Assembly (NCBI RefSeq): GCF_017896165.1
Contig: NZ_JAFCNB010000001.1
Location: forward strand, 558,001-622,000
Direction: 5' to 3'
DNA from: Microbispora oryzae
GTDB taxonomy: Bacteria > Actinomycetota > Actinomycetes > Streptosporangiales > Streptosporangiaceae
Length of the DNA: 64,000 nt
A program made the translations under genes and the position numbers. Every line of letters begins with the position of its first letter. The stretch's first letter is position 1. This document shows, piece by piece, positions 28,675 to 37,319 of the stretch. The notes under the pieces were generated by a model. The model was given only the letters and a program-made list of their open reading frames with translations. It was not told where the DNA came from and did no database searches.

Positions 28675-30088
28675 GGCGGTCGAGGACGCCGGCCGGGACG
28701 AGCGGGCGGGCAAGGCGCTGGCCGCGACCGGGGTGACGGTGCGCCCCGCCGTACCCGGCGACGCGGTGGGACGCGTGCGGCCCCGGTGGGTCGTCCTCCC
28801 GGAGACGGCCGGGGAGATCGCGGCCGTCATGCGGGTGAGCGCCGAGCACGACCTCGCCGTCGTCCCGGCGGGAGGCGGGACGAAGCTGCACTGGGGCGCC
28901 CCGCCCTCGCGCTGCGACATCCTGCTCGACACGTGCTGCCTCAACGCGGTGATCGAGCACGTGGCGGGCGATCTGGTGGTCCGGGCGCAGGCCGGGCTGA
29001 CGCTGGAGGCGCTGCGCGAGGCGCTGGCCGCGGCGGGCCAGGAGCTGGCCCTGGACGTCCCCGTCCCCGGCACCACCGTCGGCGGCCTGGTCGCGACGGC
29101 GCTCGCGGGGCCGCGCAGGTTCAGGTACGGCACGGCCCGCGATCTGCTGATCGGCATCACGGTCGTGCTGCCCGACGGGACCGTCGCCCGGTCGGGCGGC
29201 AAGGTGGTCAAGAACGTCGCCGGCTACGACGTCGGCAAGCTTTTCACCGGTTCGTACGGCACGCTCGGCGTCGTCGTGGACGCCACGTTCCGGCTTCATC
29301 CGCTGCCCGCCGACAGGGCCTGGGTCACCGCCGGGTTCGAGCCTCCCGGGCCTCTCGGAGACGCGGACCGGGCCGCCGGCCTGGGCGCGGCGCTGGCCGC
29401 CGTGTCGGGCTCGCAGGCGGAGCCGAGCGCGGTGGAGCTCGACTGGCCGGACCCGGACGGGCCGTGTGTCATGGCCGTCCTCCTGGAGGGGACCGCGGCG
29501 GACACGCGGGCGGCGGCCGTGCGCGGGCTGCTGGGCCCGGACTCCGATCTGCGGCCCACGCCGCCCCCGTGGTGGGGCCGCCTGCCGGAGCCGCCCGCCG
29601 CCCAGAAGGGCGAGGCGCCGGAGTCCCGTGGCCGGGAGGACGAGGTGTTGCTGGAGCTCAGGATCACTCCGCCGCGGGTGCCCGGCGTCCTCGCGGAGGT
29701 GCGGCGGGCCGCCGGAGACCTCGGCGTCCGCGCCGCCGTCCGGGGAGCCGCCGCGTCCGGGGTGCTACACATCGCGCTGCACGCCGGGACCGACGCGGGC
29801 ACAGTCCCCGGAACCGACGCCGGAACCGACGCCGGAACGGACGCGGGCACAGACCGCGGGACGGACGGCGGCACGGACGCCGGCGCGGCGGCCCGGTTCG
29901 TCGCTCGCCTCCGCGCGGAGGCGGAGGACGGCGGCGGGCGGCTGCTGGTCGTCGCCGCGCCCGAGGAGGTCGCCCGCCGGGCCGGCCGGTGGGGCCGGGT
30001 CGGCGCGCTCACGCTGATGCGGCGGATCAAGGAGCGTTTCGACCCCGATGGCCGGATGTCCCCCGGCCGGTCCGTGGGAGGGACCTGA
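28664..30088 (+). CDS. glcE: Glycolate oxidase subunit GlcE (FAD-binding)
   Basis: Second FAD-binding subunit of the glycolate oxidase complex. It has 474 residues and starts MGTRAVEDAGRDERAGKAL at the last ATG of a tandem repeat. The FAD domain shows VVPAGGGTKLHWG, VPVPGTTVGGLVATALAGPR, RYGTARDLLIGITVVLPDG and KVVKNVAGYDVGKLFTGSYG. A GTDA-type tetrapeptide repeat (about residues 375-406) is inserted in the C-terminal domain, before the final Arg-rich LMRRIKERFDPDGRMSPGR. Normal homologues are about 380-430 residues; the repeat accounts for much of the excess. The TGA overlaps the glcF ATG by one base. Confidence 0.9.
   Translation: MGTRAVEDAGRDERAGKALAATGVTVRPAVPGDAVGRVRPRWVVLPETAGEIAAVMRVSAEHDLAVVPAGGGTKLHWGAPPSRCDILLDTCCLNAVIEHVAGDLVVRAQAGLTLEALREALAAAGQELALDVPVPGTTVGGLVATALAGPRRFRYGTARDLLIGITVVLPDGTVARSGGKVVKNVAGYDVGKLFTGSYGTLGVVVDATFRLHPLPADRAWVTAGFEPPGPLGDADRAAGLGAALAAVSGSQAEPSAVELDWPDPDGPCVMAVLLEGTAADTRAAAVRGLLGPDSDLRPTPPPWWGRLPEPPAAQKGEAPESRGREDEVLLELRITPPRVPGVLAEVRRAAGDLGVRAAVRGAAASGVLHIALHAGTDAGTVPGTDAGTDAGTDAGTDRGTDGGTDAGAAARFVARLRAEAEDGGGRLLVVAAPEEVARRAGRWGRVGALTLMRRIKERFDPDGRMSPGRSVGGT
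29786..29881 (+). repeat. In-frame 12-base tandem repeat in glcE
   Basis: Eight 12-base units encode GTDA, GTVP, GTDA (three times), GTDR, GTDG and GTDA. Confidence 0.9.
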
Positions 30089-31365
30089 TGGACCCCGAGC
30101 TGATCAAAGACTGCGTACACTGCGGCTTCTGCCTGACGACCTGTCCCACGTACGTGCTGTGGGGCGAGGAGATGGACTCCCCCCGCGGCCGGATCCACCT
30201 GATGGGCCAGCACGTCGGCGGCACGCCCATGACCGGCGAGATGGCGGGCCACTTCGACGCCTGCCTCGGCTGCATGGCCTGCGTCACCGCCTGCCCCTCC
30301 GGGGTGCGGTACGACCGGCTGATCGAGGAGACGCGGGCGGTCGTCGAGCGCGAGCACGAGCGGACGCCCGACGAGCGGGCGGTCCGCGCGATGGTCTTCG
30401 CGCTGTTCCCCTACCGTCGCCGGCTGCGTGCGATGCGGCTGCCCATGGCCATGAGCAAGCGGCTCCAGCCGTTCCTCGAACGGGTGAATCCCTCGCTCGG
30501 CGCCATGGCGGAGCTCGCGCCCCCGGCGGCCCGGCCCGTGCGGCTCCCTCCCCTGGTGCGGGCGCGCCGCCGGGCGAGGGCGCGGGTGGGCCTGCTCACC
30601 GGATGTGTGCAGGGCGAGTTCTTCCCGCAGGTCAACGCGGCGACCGCGCGGGTGCTCGCGCTGGAGGGCTGCGACGTCGTCATCCCGCCGCGCCAGGGGT
30701 GCTGCGGGGCGCTGTCGGTTCACTCCGGGCGGCCGGAGGAGGCGAGGCGGTTCGCCCGCCGCACGATCGCCGCGTTCGAGCGGGCCGGTGTGGACGCGGT
30801 CGTGGTCAACGCGGCCGGCTGCGGGTCGAGCATGAAGGAGTACGCCGACCTGCTGGCCGCCGACCCCGCGTGGCGTGAGCGGGCGGAACGCCTGCGTACG
30901 CTCGACCTGGCCGAGTTCCTCGTGCGTCTCGGCCCGGTGGCCGAGCGGCACCCGCTCCCCGTGTCCGTCGCCTATCACGACGCCTGCCACCTCGCCCACG
31001 CCCAGGGAATCCGCGCCGAGCCGCGCGAGCTGCTGCGCGGTGTGCCCGGCCTGGAGCTGCGGGAGATCGCCGAGTCGGCGATCTGCTGCGGGTCGGCGGG
31101 CACCTACAACCTGTTCCGGCCGGAACCGGCCAGGGAGCTGGGCGATCGCAAGGCCGAACGGGTGCTCGCCACCGGGGCCGACCTGCTGGTCTCGGCCAAC
31201 CCCGGGTGCACCATGCAGATCGCCGCCGCCGTACGGAGGGCGGGCAAGGGCGAGATCCGGGTCGCGCACACCGCGGAGGTGCTCGACGCCTCCCTGCGCG
31301 GCCTCGATCCCGGGGCGCTCGGACGGGCCCCACGGACGGGGCGGGCGAAGGCGAGGGCCGTGTGA
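30088..31365 (+). CDS. glcF: Glycolate oxidase iron-sulfur subunit GlcF
   Basis: Electron-transfer subunit that passes electrons from GlcD/GlcE to the quinone pool. It has 425 residues from the ATG at 30088. Two 4Fe-4S ferredoxin motifs lie at the N-terminus (CVHCGFCLTTCP and CLGCMACVTACP), and two CCG-type domains follow (PPRQGCCGALSVHSGR and AESAICCGSAGTYNLF, with YHDACHLAHAQG). It overlaps glcE by one base and the iclR gene by four (GTGA), so three proteins are translated from one message. Confidence 0.95.
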   Translation: MDPELIKDCVHCGFCLTTCPTYVLWGEEMDSPRGRIHLMGQHVGGTPMTGEMAGHFDACLGCMACVTACPSGVRYDRLIEETRAVVEREHERTPDERAVRAMVFALFPYRRRLRAMRLPMAMSKRLQPFLERVNPSLGAMAELAPPAARPVRLPPLVRARRRARARVGLLTGCVQGEFFPQVNAATARVLALEGCDVVIPPRQGCCGALSVHSGRPEEARRFARRTIAAFERAGVDAVVVNAAGCGSSMKEYADLLAADPAWRERAERLRTLDLAEFLVRLGPVAERHPLPVSVAYHDACHLAHAQGIRAEPRELLRGVPGLELREIAESAICCGSAGTYNLFRPEPARELGDRKAERVLATGADLLVSANPGCTMQIAAAVRRAGKGEIRVAHTAEVLDASLRGLDPGALGRAPRTGRAKARAV

Positions 31366-32096
31366 GCGTGCAGAGCGTCGACCGGGCCCTCGACGTGCTC
31401 GAGGCCCTGTCGGAGCGCGGCGGCCAGGCCGGTCTGTCGGAGATCGCGGCCAGGACGGGCCTGCCGTACGGGACCATCCACCGGCTGCTCCAGACCCTGC
31501 TGGCCCGCGGCTACGTGCGCCAGGAGTCCGACCGCAGGTACGCCCTCGGCGGCGCGCTGGTGCGGATCGGCGGCGTGGCCGAGCGCATGCTCGCCGTGTG
31601 GGCGGAGCCCTATCTGGCGCGGCTGGTCGAGCTGTCGGGCGAGACCGCCAACCTGGCCGTGCTGGAGGGCGACTTCGTGGTGTACGTCGCCCAGGTGCCC
31701 TCGCCGCGCCGGCTGCGGATGTTCGCCGAGGTGGGCCGCCGGGTGCTGCCGCACAGCACGGCCGTCGGCAAGGTGCTGCTGGCCGAGCGGGCCGACGCCG
31801 CCGCCGTGTTCGAGCGCACCGGGCTGCCCCGCCGTACCGACCGGACGATCACCGTGATCGACGACATGCTGGCCGAGCTCGACCGGGTGCGCGCCCGCGG
31901 GTACGCCCTCGACCTGGGCGAGGAGGAGAACGGCGTGCACTGCATGGCCGTCCCGGTGCACGACCGCGACCGGACCTTCGCCGCGATGTCGGTCTCCGGA
32001 CCGGCCGAGCGCATCGGCGCGATCGACCGGGAGGAGCTGGCCGCGACCCTGCGCAAGATCGCCGACGACTTCGGGACCGCCGTCTTCCGCGTCTGA
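31362..32096 (+). CDS. IclR-family transcriptional regulator
   Basis: Winged-helix regulator of 244 residues from the GTG at 31362 (VSVQSVDRALDVLEALSERG). The HTH is at 15-55 (GLSEIAARTGLPYGTIHRLL); the effector-binding domain continues to the end (LPHSTAVGKVLLAE, ALDLGEEENGVHCMAVPV), where members sense small acids such as glyoxylate. It ends the aceB-glcDEF operon, overlapping glcF by four bases, so it probably controls its own operon. A candidate operator lies before aceB. The stop at 32096 begins a tandem repeat. Confidence 0.92.
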   Translation: MSVQSVDRALDVLEALSERGGQAGLSEIAARTGLPYGTIHRLLQTLLARGYVRQESDRRYALGGALVRIGGVAERMLAVWAEPYLARLVELSGETANLAVLEGDFVVYVAQVPSPRRLRMFAEVGRRVLPHSTAVGKVLLAERADAAAVFERTGLPRRTDRTITVIDDMLAELDRVRARGYALDLGEEENGVHCMAVPVHDRDRTFAAMSVSGPAERIGAIDREELAATLRKIADDFGTAVFRV

Positions 32097-32135
32097 CGAA
32101 TCATGTCCGGATGAAGCATGTCCGGATGAAGCATG
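32094..32135 (+). repeat. Stop-anchored 15-base repeat after the iclR gene
   Basis: The iclR stop starts TGACGAATCATGTCCGGA. TGAAGCATGTCCGGA follows directly, and a third copy begins TGAAGCATGATGG. Units contain ATGTCCGGATGA, a three-codon frame (Met-Ser-Gly-stop), just upstream of the DUF2277 ATG. Confidence 0.88.
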
Positions 32136-32143
32136 ATGGAGCC

Positions 32144-32371
32144 ATGTGCAGAAGCATCAAGACTCTGCGGCCGCCGTTCACCGACGAGGTGACGGGCGAG
32201 GACATCCACGCCGCGGCCCTGCAGTACGTCCGGAAGATCTCGGGCTTCCGCGCCCCCGCCGCGCACAACGCCGAGGCGTTCGAGCGCGCCGTGGCGGCGG
32301 TCACCGAGGCGAGCACCGCCCTGCTGGCGTCCCTGCAGGTCCGGGGCTCCCGTCCGCCCGCGGACGCCTGA
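32144..32371 (+). CDS. DUF2277 family protein
   Basis: Small protein of 75 residues starting MCRSIKTLRPPFTDEVT, which matches the DUF2277 family. The conserved opening MCRSIKTLR and the central YVRKISGFRAPAAHNAEAFERAV identify it. The family function is unknown. It lies 47 bases after the iclR gene and probably shares its transcript. Immediately upstream is a stop-anchored tandem repeat that offers several earlier ATGs in short frames. Confidence 0.83.
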   Translation: MCRSIKTLRPPFTDEVTGEDIHAAALQYVRKISGFRAPAAHNAEAFERAVAAVTEASTALLASLQVRGSRPPADA

Positions 32372-32383
32372 CCGCGGCCCGGC

Positions 32384-33163
32384 TCAGGCGCACTGGTCGA
32401 GCATCACCGTCTTGTCGGCCGTCGTCACGGGCAGGTCGTACTTGAGCGCCACCTGGGCGAACCGCACCGCGTAGGAGCAGCGGACCGCCCGGCGCGGCGG
32501 CAGCCACGTCGCCGGGCCGGAGTCGCCCTTCGCGGAGTTCTGCGGCCCGTCGACCGGGATCAGGTTGAGCGGGTCGTTGGCGATCTGCTTGCGCTTGGCG
32601 TCGCTCCAGCGGGAGGCGCCCATCTGCCAGTCGTACGAGAGCGGCATGACGTGGTCGATCTGCACCGAGGCGGCCTTCTGCTTGGTCCAGTCGATCGTCT
32701 TGCCCGTGTACGGGTCGTACAGGGTCATGGAGACGATCACGCAGTCGGAGCCGTCGCGGTACTGGATGTCCTGACCGTCCCTCTTGAGCAGGTCGTTGCG
32801 GGTGTCGCAGCCGTTGTGGGCCCACGGGACACCGTCGGCGTTGTCGGCCCAGGCGTACCCGAACTCGTCGCGGTCGTAGCCGGTCTTGGGCCCCCGGCCC
32901 TTGGTCTCCACCCGGTCGATCAGCTTGCGGGCCTCCGCCCGGTCGCCGTCGGAGCTGATCGCGGCCAGCCCCGGCCCGGTGCCATCGGGGTTCTCCAGGG
33001 GGCTGGTCCCCCGGCCGCCGTCGCCGCCGCCCTGTGCCCCGCCCTTGACGGCGCCGTCACCGGTCTGGCCCGCGTCCAGGCCGGTCGCCGCCGGGTCGCA
33101 CCCGGCGAGCAGGGCGACGGCGACCGACACGCCGACGATCATCCGCGAAGCACGCCCGCTCAC
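32384..33163 (-). CDS. DUF1524 (HNH-like) lipoprotein
   Basis: Predicted exported lipoprotein with a C-terminal DUF1524 domain, the HNH-like nuclease fold found in GmrSD restriction proteins and in secreted actinobacterial nucleases. It has 259 residues from the GTG at 33163 (VSGRASRMIVGVSVAVAL), chosen because GAGGGG lies about 6 bases ahead; the GTG at 33169 is less well spaced. The lipobox is LLAGC and a Gly/Asp linker follows. The catalytic region is SVQIDHVMPLSYDWQ, then ANDPLNLIPVDGPQNSAKGD and a disulfide pair of Cys. Substrate is probably extracellular nucleic acid, by inference. The upstream sequence repeats TACCTGAGGGG twice. Confidence 0.85.
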   Translation of the reverse strand: MSGRASRMIVGVSVAVALLAGCDPAATGLDAGQTGDGAVKGGAQGGGDGGRGTSPLENPDGTGPGLAAISSDGDRAEARKLIDRVETKGRGPKTGYDRDEFGYAWADNADGVPWAHNGCDTRNDLLKRDGQDIQYRDGSDCVIVSMTLYDPYTGKTIDWTKQKAASVQIDHVMPLSYDWQMGASRWSDAKRKQIANDPLNLIPVDGPQNSAKGDSGPATWLPPRRAVRCSYAVRFAQVALKYDLPVTTADKTVMLDQCA

Positions 33164-33250
33164 AGTCACCCCTCAGGTAATAAAGATCCCCCTCAGGTAT
33201 AGCAAAGTGCCAAGTAATGGCAAAGAAGCCTCGCGAGTCGGCAAGTCACA

Positions 33251-33288
33251 GCAAAAGGGGCGTGCCGCCCGTGCGGCATCGCCCCTTG
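33251..33288 (-). terminator. Terminator at the 3' end of the glycine-betaine operon
   Basis: The stem AAGGGGCG-TGCCGC with GCGGCA-TCGCCCCTT (one bulge) is followed on the minus strand by TTTT. It separates the transporter operon from the DUF1524 gene. Confidence 0.8.
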
Positions 33289-33328
33289 AAATAGCCCCTT
33301 ACAGTCGCCCCGTGGTAGCGACGGCGGA

Positions 33329-34285
33329 TCAGGCCGGGATCCAGTCCTGCCAGACGATCTTGTTGGCCTCGACCCACTTCTTGGCGGCGTCGTCGTCCGA
33401 CATCTTGTTGACCGCGATGTCGTAGGCCACCGAGTTCTGGTCGTCGTTGGTCCACACGAAGTTCTTGATGAACTCGTACGCCCGGCCGCCGTCCTTCGCG
33501 AACTTCGTGCTGACGATCTTGTCGAGCAGGTACGGCGGGTAGTCGCACTTGATCCGCCGCGGGTCGGTGTCGCATCCGATGGCGTACGGCGGGAGGTTGA
33601 TCTTGACGAGCTTGAGCTGATTGAACAGCCACTGGGGCTCGTAGAAGTACATGAGCAGCGGCGTCTTGTTCTTGGTCGCCTGCTGGGCCGCGGCGATCAG
33701 CGCGTCCTCACTGCCGGAGTAGACCACCTTGTACGGCAGGCCCAGGTTCTTGATCAGGGCCTCGTCGTTGGTGACGAAGGACGGGTCGCCGGCGAGGAAC
33801 TGCCCGAGGCCGCCGCTCTTGTCGGTCTTGAACAGGGTCTCGTACTTGGCCAGGTTCCGGTAGTCGGTGATGTCGGGATACTTCTCGACCATCCACTCCG
33901 GGACGTACCAGCCGATGACGCCCTTGTTGCCGTTCTCCCCCGCCGTGAGGGCGACCTTCTTCTGGTCGATGTACTCCTTCTTCAGCTCCGGGTGGGCCCA
34001 GTTTTCCAGGACGACGTCGACCGAGCCGTCCTCGAAGCCCTTCCAGGAGTCGGCCTCGTCCCGCTTCACCAGATCGACCTTGTAGCCCATCTGGTGCTCC
34101 AGCAGGTAGGCGATGACCGCGGAGCTCGCCTCGTATCCCACCCAGGGGTTGACGGCCACGTGGACCGTCCCGGCCTTCGCCGCGCTCTGCCCGGTGGCCT
34201 GACCCGAGTCGTCGCCGCCGCTGCTACAGGCGGTCAGCGCCGCGGTGATCGCCAGCACACCGGCAAGGAGGCGGACCCTCATCAT
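33329..34285 (-). CDS. ABC transporter substrate-binding lipoprotein (glycine betaine type), copy 1
   Basis: OpuAC-type binding protein for a quaternary amine such as glycine betaine, proline betaine or choline. It has 318 residues starting MMRVRLLAGVLAITAALTAC, with a lipobox at LTAC. Mature features shared with copy 2 are VNPWVGYEASSAVIAYLLEHQMG, VLENWAHPELKKEYIDQKKVA, IGWYVPEWMVEKYPDITDYR and MYFYEPQWLFNQLKLVKINLP, with aromatic cage residues. It is the last gene of the operon, 125 bases from copy 2. A terminator follows. Confidence 0.92.
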   Translation of the reverse strand: MMRVRLLAGVLAITAALTACSSGGDDSGQATGQSAAKAGTVHVAVNPWVGYEASSAVIAYLLEHQMGYKVDLVKRDEADSWKGFEDGSVDVVLENWAHPELKKEYIDQKKVALTAGENGNKGVIGWYVPEWMVEKYPDITDYRNLAKYETLFKTDKSGGLGQFLAGDPSFVTNDEALIKNLGLPYKVVYSGSEDALIAAAQQATKNKTPLLMYFYEPQWLFNQLKLVKINLPPYAIGCDTDPRRIKCDYPPYLLDKIVSTKFAKDGGRAYEFIKNFVWTNDDQNSVAYDIAVNKMSDDDAAKKWVEANKIVWQDWIPA

Positions 34286-34410
34286 CTGACCTCATCTGAT
34301 GTCGAACGGGTGGCGGTGCGACCGGCGGGGGGCGCGCCGACACCGGCTGAGTATTCCACAACGGGACCCCCGGGTCGGCCGCGGTTCGAGACCGCGCCCG
34401 ACCCGATGGA

Positions 34411-35394
34411 TCACTTCGGCATCCAGGCCTGCCACTTGGCGGTGTTGGCCTCCACCCACTTCTTGGCGGCGTCCTCGGCCGACATGCCGTTGTTGGTGAT
34501 GTCGTCGGCCACCGAGTTCTGGTCGTCGTTCGTCCACTGGAAGTTCTTGACCAGGTCGTAGCCCTTGCCGCCGGTGTCCGCGAACTTCTTGCTCACGATC
34601 TTGTCCAGCGGGTACGGCGGGTAGTCGCAGGCGACCTTCTTGGGGTCGGCGTCGCAGCCCGCGGTGTAGGCGGGCAGGTTCACCTTGACCAGCTTGAGCT
34701 GGTTGAACAGCCACTGCGGCTCGTAGAAGTACATGAGCAGCGGCTTCTTCTGCTCGGTCGCCTGCTTGGCGGCCTTGATCAGCGCCGCCTCGCTGCCCGC
34801 GTAGACGACCTTGTAGTCGAGCTTCAGGTTCTTGACGAGGGCCTCGTCGTTGGTGACGAAGGACGGGTCGCCGTCGAGCACCTGGCCCTTGCCGTCCGAC
34901 TCGGAGGTCTTGAACAGGTCGGCGTACTTGTTCAGGTTCTTCCAGTCGGTGATGTCCGGGTACTTCTGCGTCATCCACTCGGGGACGTACCACCCGATGA
35001 CGCCGTTGTTGCCGTTCAGCCCGGCGTCGACGGCGACCTTCTTCTCGTCGATGTACTTCTTCTTGAGGTCGTCGTGGCCCCAGTTCTCGATGATGACGTC
35101 GACGTCGCCGGACTCGATGCCCTGCCAGGACGGCTCCTCGGCGAGCGTCACGTTCTTCACGGTGTAGCCGAGCTCGTGCTGCAGGAGATAGGACACCACG
35201 GCGGCGCTGGCCTCGTAGCCCACCCAGCCGTTGATGGCCATCTTGACCGTGCCCGCGGGCGCCGCCGCGGCGGAGGCGCCACCCGCGTTCGCGCTCGGGG
35301 CGCTCGCGGCGTCGTCCTCGACCTTGGCCCCGCCGCACGCGGCGGCGCTCAGCCCAAGGACGAGAACACCCGCGACAAGACTTATCTTCTTCAT
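34411..35394 (-). CDS. ABC transporter substrate-binding lipoprotein (glycine betaine type), copy 2
   Basis: OpuAC-family binding protein of 327 residues starting MKKISLVAGVLVLGLSAAAC, with a lipobox at SAAAC. The two copies share most of their length with long identical stretches (for example SFVTNDEALVKNL-type and MYFYEPQWLFNQLKLVK segments), so they arose by tandem duplication. The N-terminal Ala/Ser linker is longer here. It overlaps the permease stop by four bases (ATGA), so it is the operon's original binding protein, while copy 1 is downstream. Two binding proteins for one permease may broaden substrate choice. Confidence 0.93.
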   Translation of the reverse strand: MKKISLVAGVLVLGLSAAACGGAKVEDDAASAPSANAGGASAAAAPAGTVKMAINGWVGYEASAAVVSYLLQHELGYTVKNVTLAEEPSWQGIESGDVDVIIENWGHDDLKKKYIDEKKVAVDAGLNGNNGVIGWYVPEWMTQKYPDITDWKNLNKYADLFKTSESDGKGQVLDGDPSFVTNDEALVKNLKLDYKVVYAGSEAALIKAAKQATEQKKPLLMYFYEPQWLFNQLKLVKVNLPAYTAGCDADPKKVACDYPPYPLDKIVSKKFADTGGKGYDLVKNFQWTNDDQNSVADDITNNGMSAEDAAKKWVEANTAKWQAWMPK

Positions 35395-37319
35395 GCGTTC
35401 CTCTTCTTGTGGGGATTGCGGCGCCCGTGGGCGCCCTGCGTGATCCGGTCCAGCATGATTCCGAGCAGGACGAGGGCCACTCCGGCCGCGAGGCCCTTGC
35501 CGTAGTCCTCCTGCTGGGAGATTCCGGCCACGACGTCATATCCGAGGGCGCCCGCGCCCACCAGGGCGCCGATCACCACCATCGCCAGTGTCATCACGAT
35601 GCCCTGGTTGGCCGCGAGGAGCAGCGAGCTCCTGGCCATGGGCAGCCGCACCTTCCACAGCAGCTGCCGTTCGGTCGAGCCCGCCGACCTGGCCGCCTCC
35701 ACGACTGTGGGCGGCACCGCCCGCAGCCCGTCCTCCACCAGGCGGGCGACCACGGGCACCGCGTAGACGAACGACGCCACGATGGCGGTGAACCGCCCGT
35801 TGGCGAACAGCGCGACGGCGGGCAGCAGGTAGGAGAACGACGGCATCGTCTGCGCCGCGTCGAGGAAGGGCCGCAGGACGGCCGCGAAGCGGTCCGAGCG
35901 GGCCGCCCAGACGCCCAGGACCAGCCCGGCGGCGATCGTGATCAGCGCGGCGACCAGGACGATCGTGAGGGTCTCCATGCCGTGCTGCCACAGGCCGAGC
36001 ACGGCGACGCCCACCAGGCACGCCCCGGCGACCAGGGCGGGCCGCGGGCCGCTCACCCGCCAGGCGAGCGCGAGCACGGCGAGCGTGACCAGCCACCAGG
36101 GAGCGCTGGTCAGCGTGTTCTGCAACGGGTTGAGCAGGCCGTACGCCACGGTGTCGTTGAGGAATCCGGTGACCGGGTACCAGTGCGCCTCGATCCAGTC
36201 GACCACGTCGTTGATCGGGCGGACGATCTGGATCTCCCACTGCTCGGGAAACTCCGGTGCGAGCGCCGGCGTGAGCGCGAGGCCGGCCGCGGTCAGGGCC
36301 GCGAACCCGCTCCACCTGACCCTGCGGGAACGGGCCCGGCCTGCGGCGGCGGCCCTGCTGATCCGGTCGAGGACGATGGCGATCAGCACGATCGCGAGGC
36401 CGGGCACCAGCGCCGCTCCGACGTTGACCCGGGCCAGCGCCTGGATGAGGTCGACACCGAGGCCGGGCGCGGCGATGAGCGCGACCAGCGGGACCATCGA
36501 CAGCGCCGCCGCGATGGTCTGGTTCACCCCGAGCATGATCGTGTTGAGGGCCATCGGCAGCCGCACCTTGCGCATCGTCTGCCATCCCGTGGCGCCGAGC
36601 GACTCCGACGCCTCGACCACGGTCGCCGGCACCCGCTGCACGGCCAGCGCCGTTATCCTGATGGCCGGGGGCATCGCGTAGATCATCGTGGCGACGGTCG
36701 CGGACGCCGGCCCGATCAGGAACAGCAGGATGATCGGCGACAGGTACGAGAAGGTCGGCATGATCTGCATGACGTCGAGCACGGGCGTCACGACCCGCCG
36801 GACACGGTCGGAGCGACCGGTCCAGACCCCGAGCGGGATGCCGGCCAGGAGCGACAACAGCACCGCGGTGAGGGCCAGGGCCAGCGTGTCGACGCTCGCG
36901 TCCCACTTGCCCAGCACGCCGATGCCGCCGAAGCCGGCGAGCGCGACGAGCGCCACGCGCCAGCCGCCGGCCAGCCAGCCGAGGCCCCCCATCAGGCCGA
37001 TCAGCCCGGGCCAGCCGAGCGCGTCCAGCGCCCCCTGGAGGCCCGTGTAGAGCTCGGCCACGAACAGGCGGACGTAGTTGACGACGAACAGGAAGATCGG
37101 GCTGCTGTTGCGGTTCTCGTCCACCCAGTCGCGGGCGTCGTTGAGCCAGTGGAACAGCGTGGCGTCGTCGTCGTGGGGCAGGACGGCCGTGTTCCGGAAC
37201 GCCGCGTAGAGCACAACGAAGGCGGCGACGGCGACCGCCACGGGTGCCCACCGGACGAGCCTGCGGGCGCGCGGCGGGGCGGAGACGGGCGGAGCCGCCT
37301 GGACGGGCGCGGACACCAC
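35391..37319 (-). CDS. Fused double permease of a glycine betaine ABC transporter
   Basis: Inner-membrane permease of 642 residues made of two fused ProW/OpuAB-like halves, each with a BPD_transp_1 domain. Half 1 spans about 80-330 (EAA-loop segment VEASESLGATGWQTMRKVRL); half 2 spans about 380-640 (VEAARSAGSTERQLLWKVRL). A normal ProW is about 300-350 residues and dimerises. The halves are similar, so this is a gene duplication-fusion: one polypeptide can form the whole channel. The start GTG overlaps the proV stop by one base. It ends in a basic tail (GAHGRRNPHKKRNA). Confidence 0.92.
   Translation of the reverse strand: MVSAPVQAAPPVSAPPRARRLVRWAPVAVAVAAFVVLYAAFRNTAVLPHDDDATLFHWLNDARDWVDENRNSSPIFLFVVNYVRLFVAELYTGLQGALDALGWPGLIGLMGGLGWLAGGWRVALVALAGFGGIGVLGKWDASVDTLALALTAVLLSLLAGIPLGVWTGRSDRVRRVVTPVLDVMQIMPTFSYLSPIILLFLIGPASATVATMIYAMPPAIRITALAVQRVPATVVEASESLGATGWQTMRKVRLPMALNTIMLGVNQTIAAALSMVPLVALIAAPGLGVDLIQALARVNVGAALVPGLAIVLIAIVLDRISRAAAAGRARSRRVRWSGFAALTAAGLALTPALAPEFPEQWEIQIVRPINDVVDWIEAHWYPVTGFLNDTVAYGLLNPLQNTLTSAPWWLVTLAVLALAWRVSGPRPALVAGACLVGVAVLGLWQHGMETLTIVLVAALITIAAGLVLGVWAARSDRFAAVLRPFLDAAQTMPSFSYLLPAVALFANGRFTAIVASFVYAVPVVARLVEDGLRAVPPTVVEAARSAGSTERQLLWKVRLPMARSSLLLAANQGIVMTLAMVVIGALVGAGALGYDVVAGISQQEDYGKGLAAGVALVLLGIMLDRITQGAHGRRNPHKKRNA

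Noticed and set aside
26978..29299. A 773-codon minus-strand frame over aceB, glcD and glcE
   Set aside because: Shadow of well-supported plus-strand genes; no domain is recognisable.
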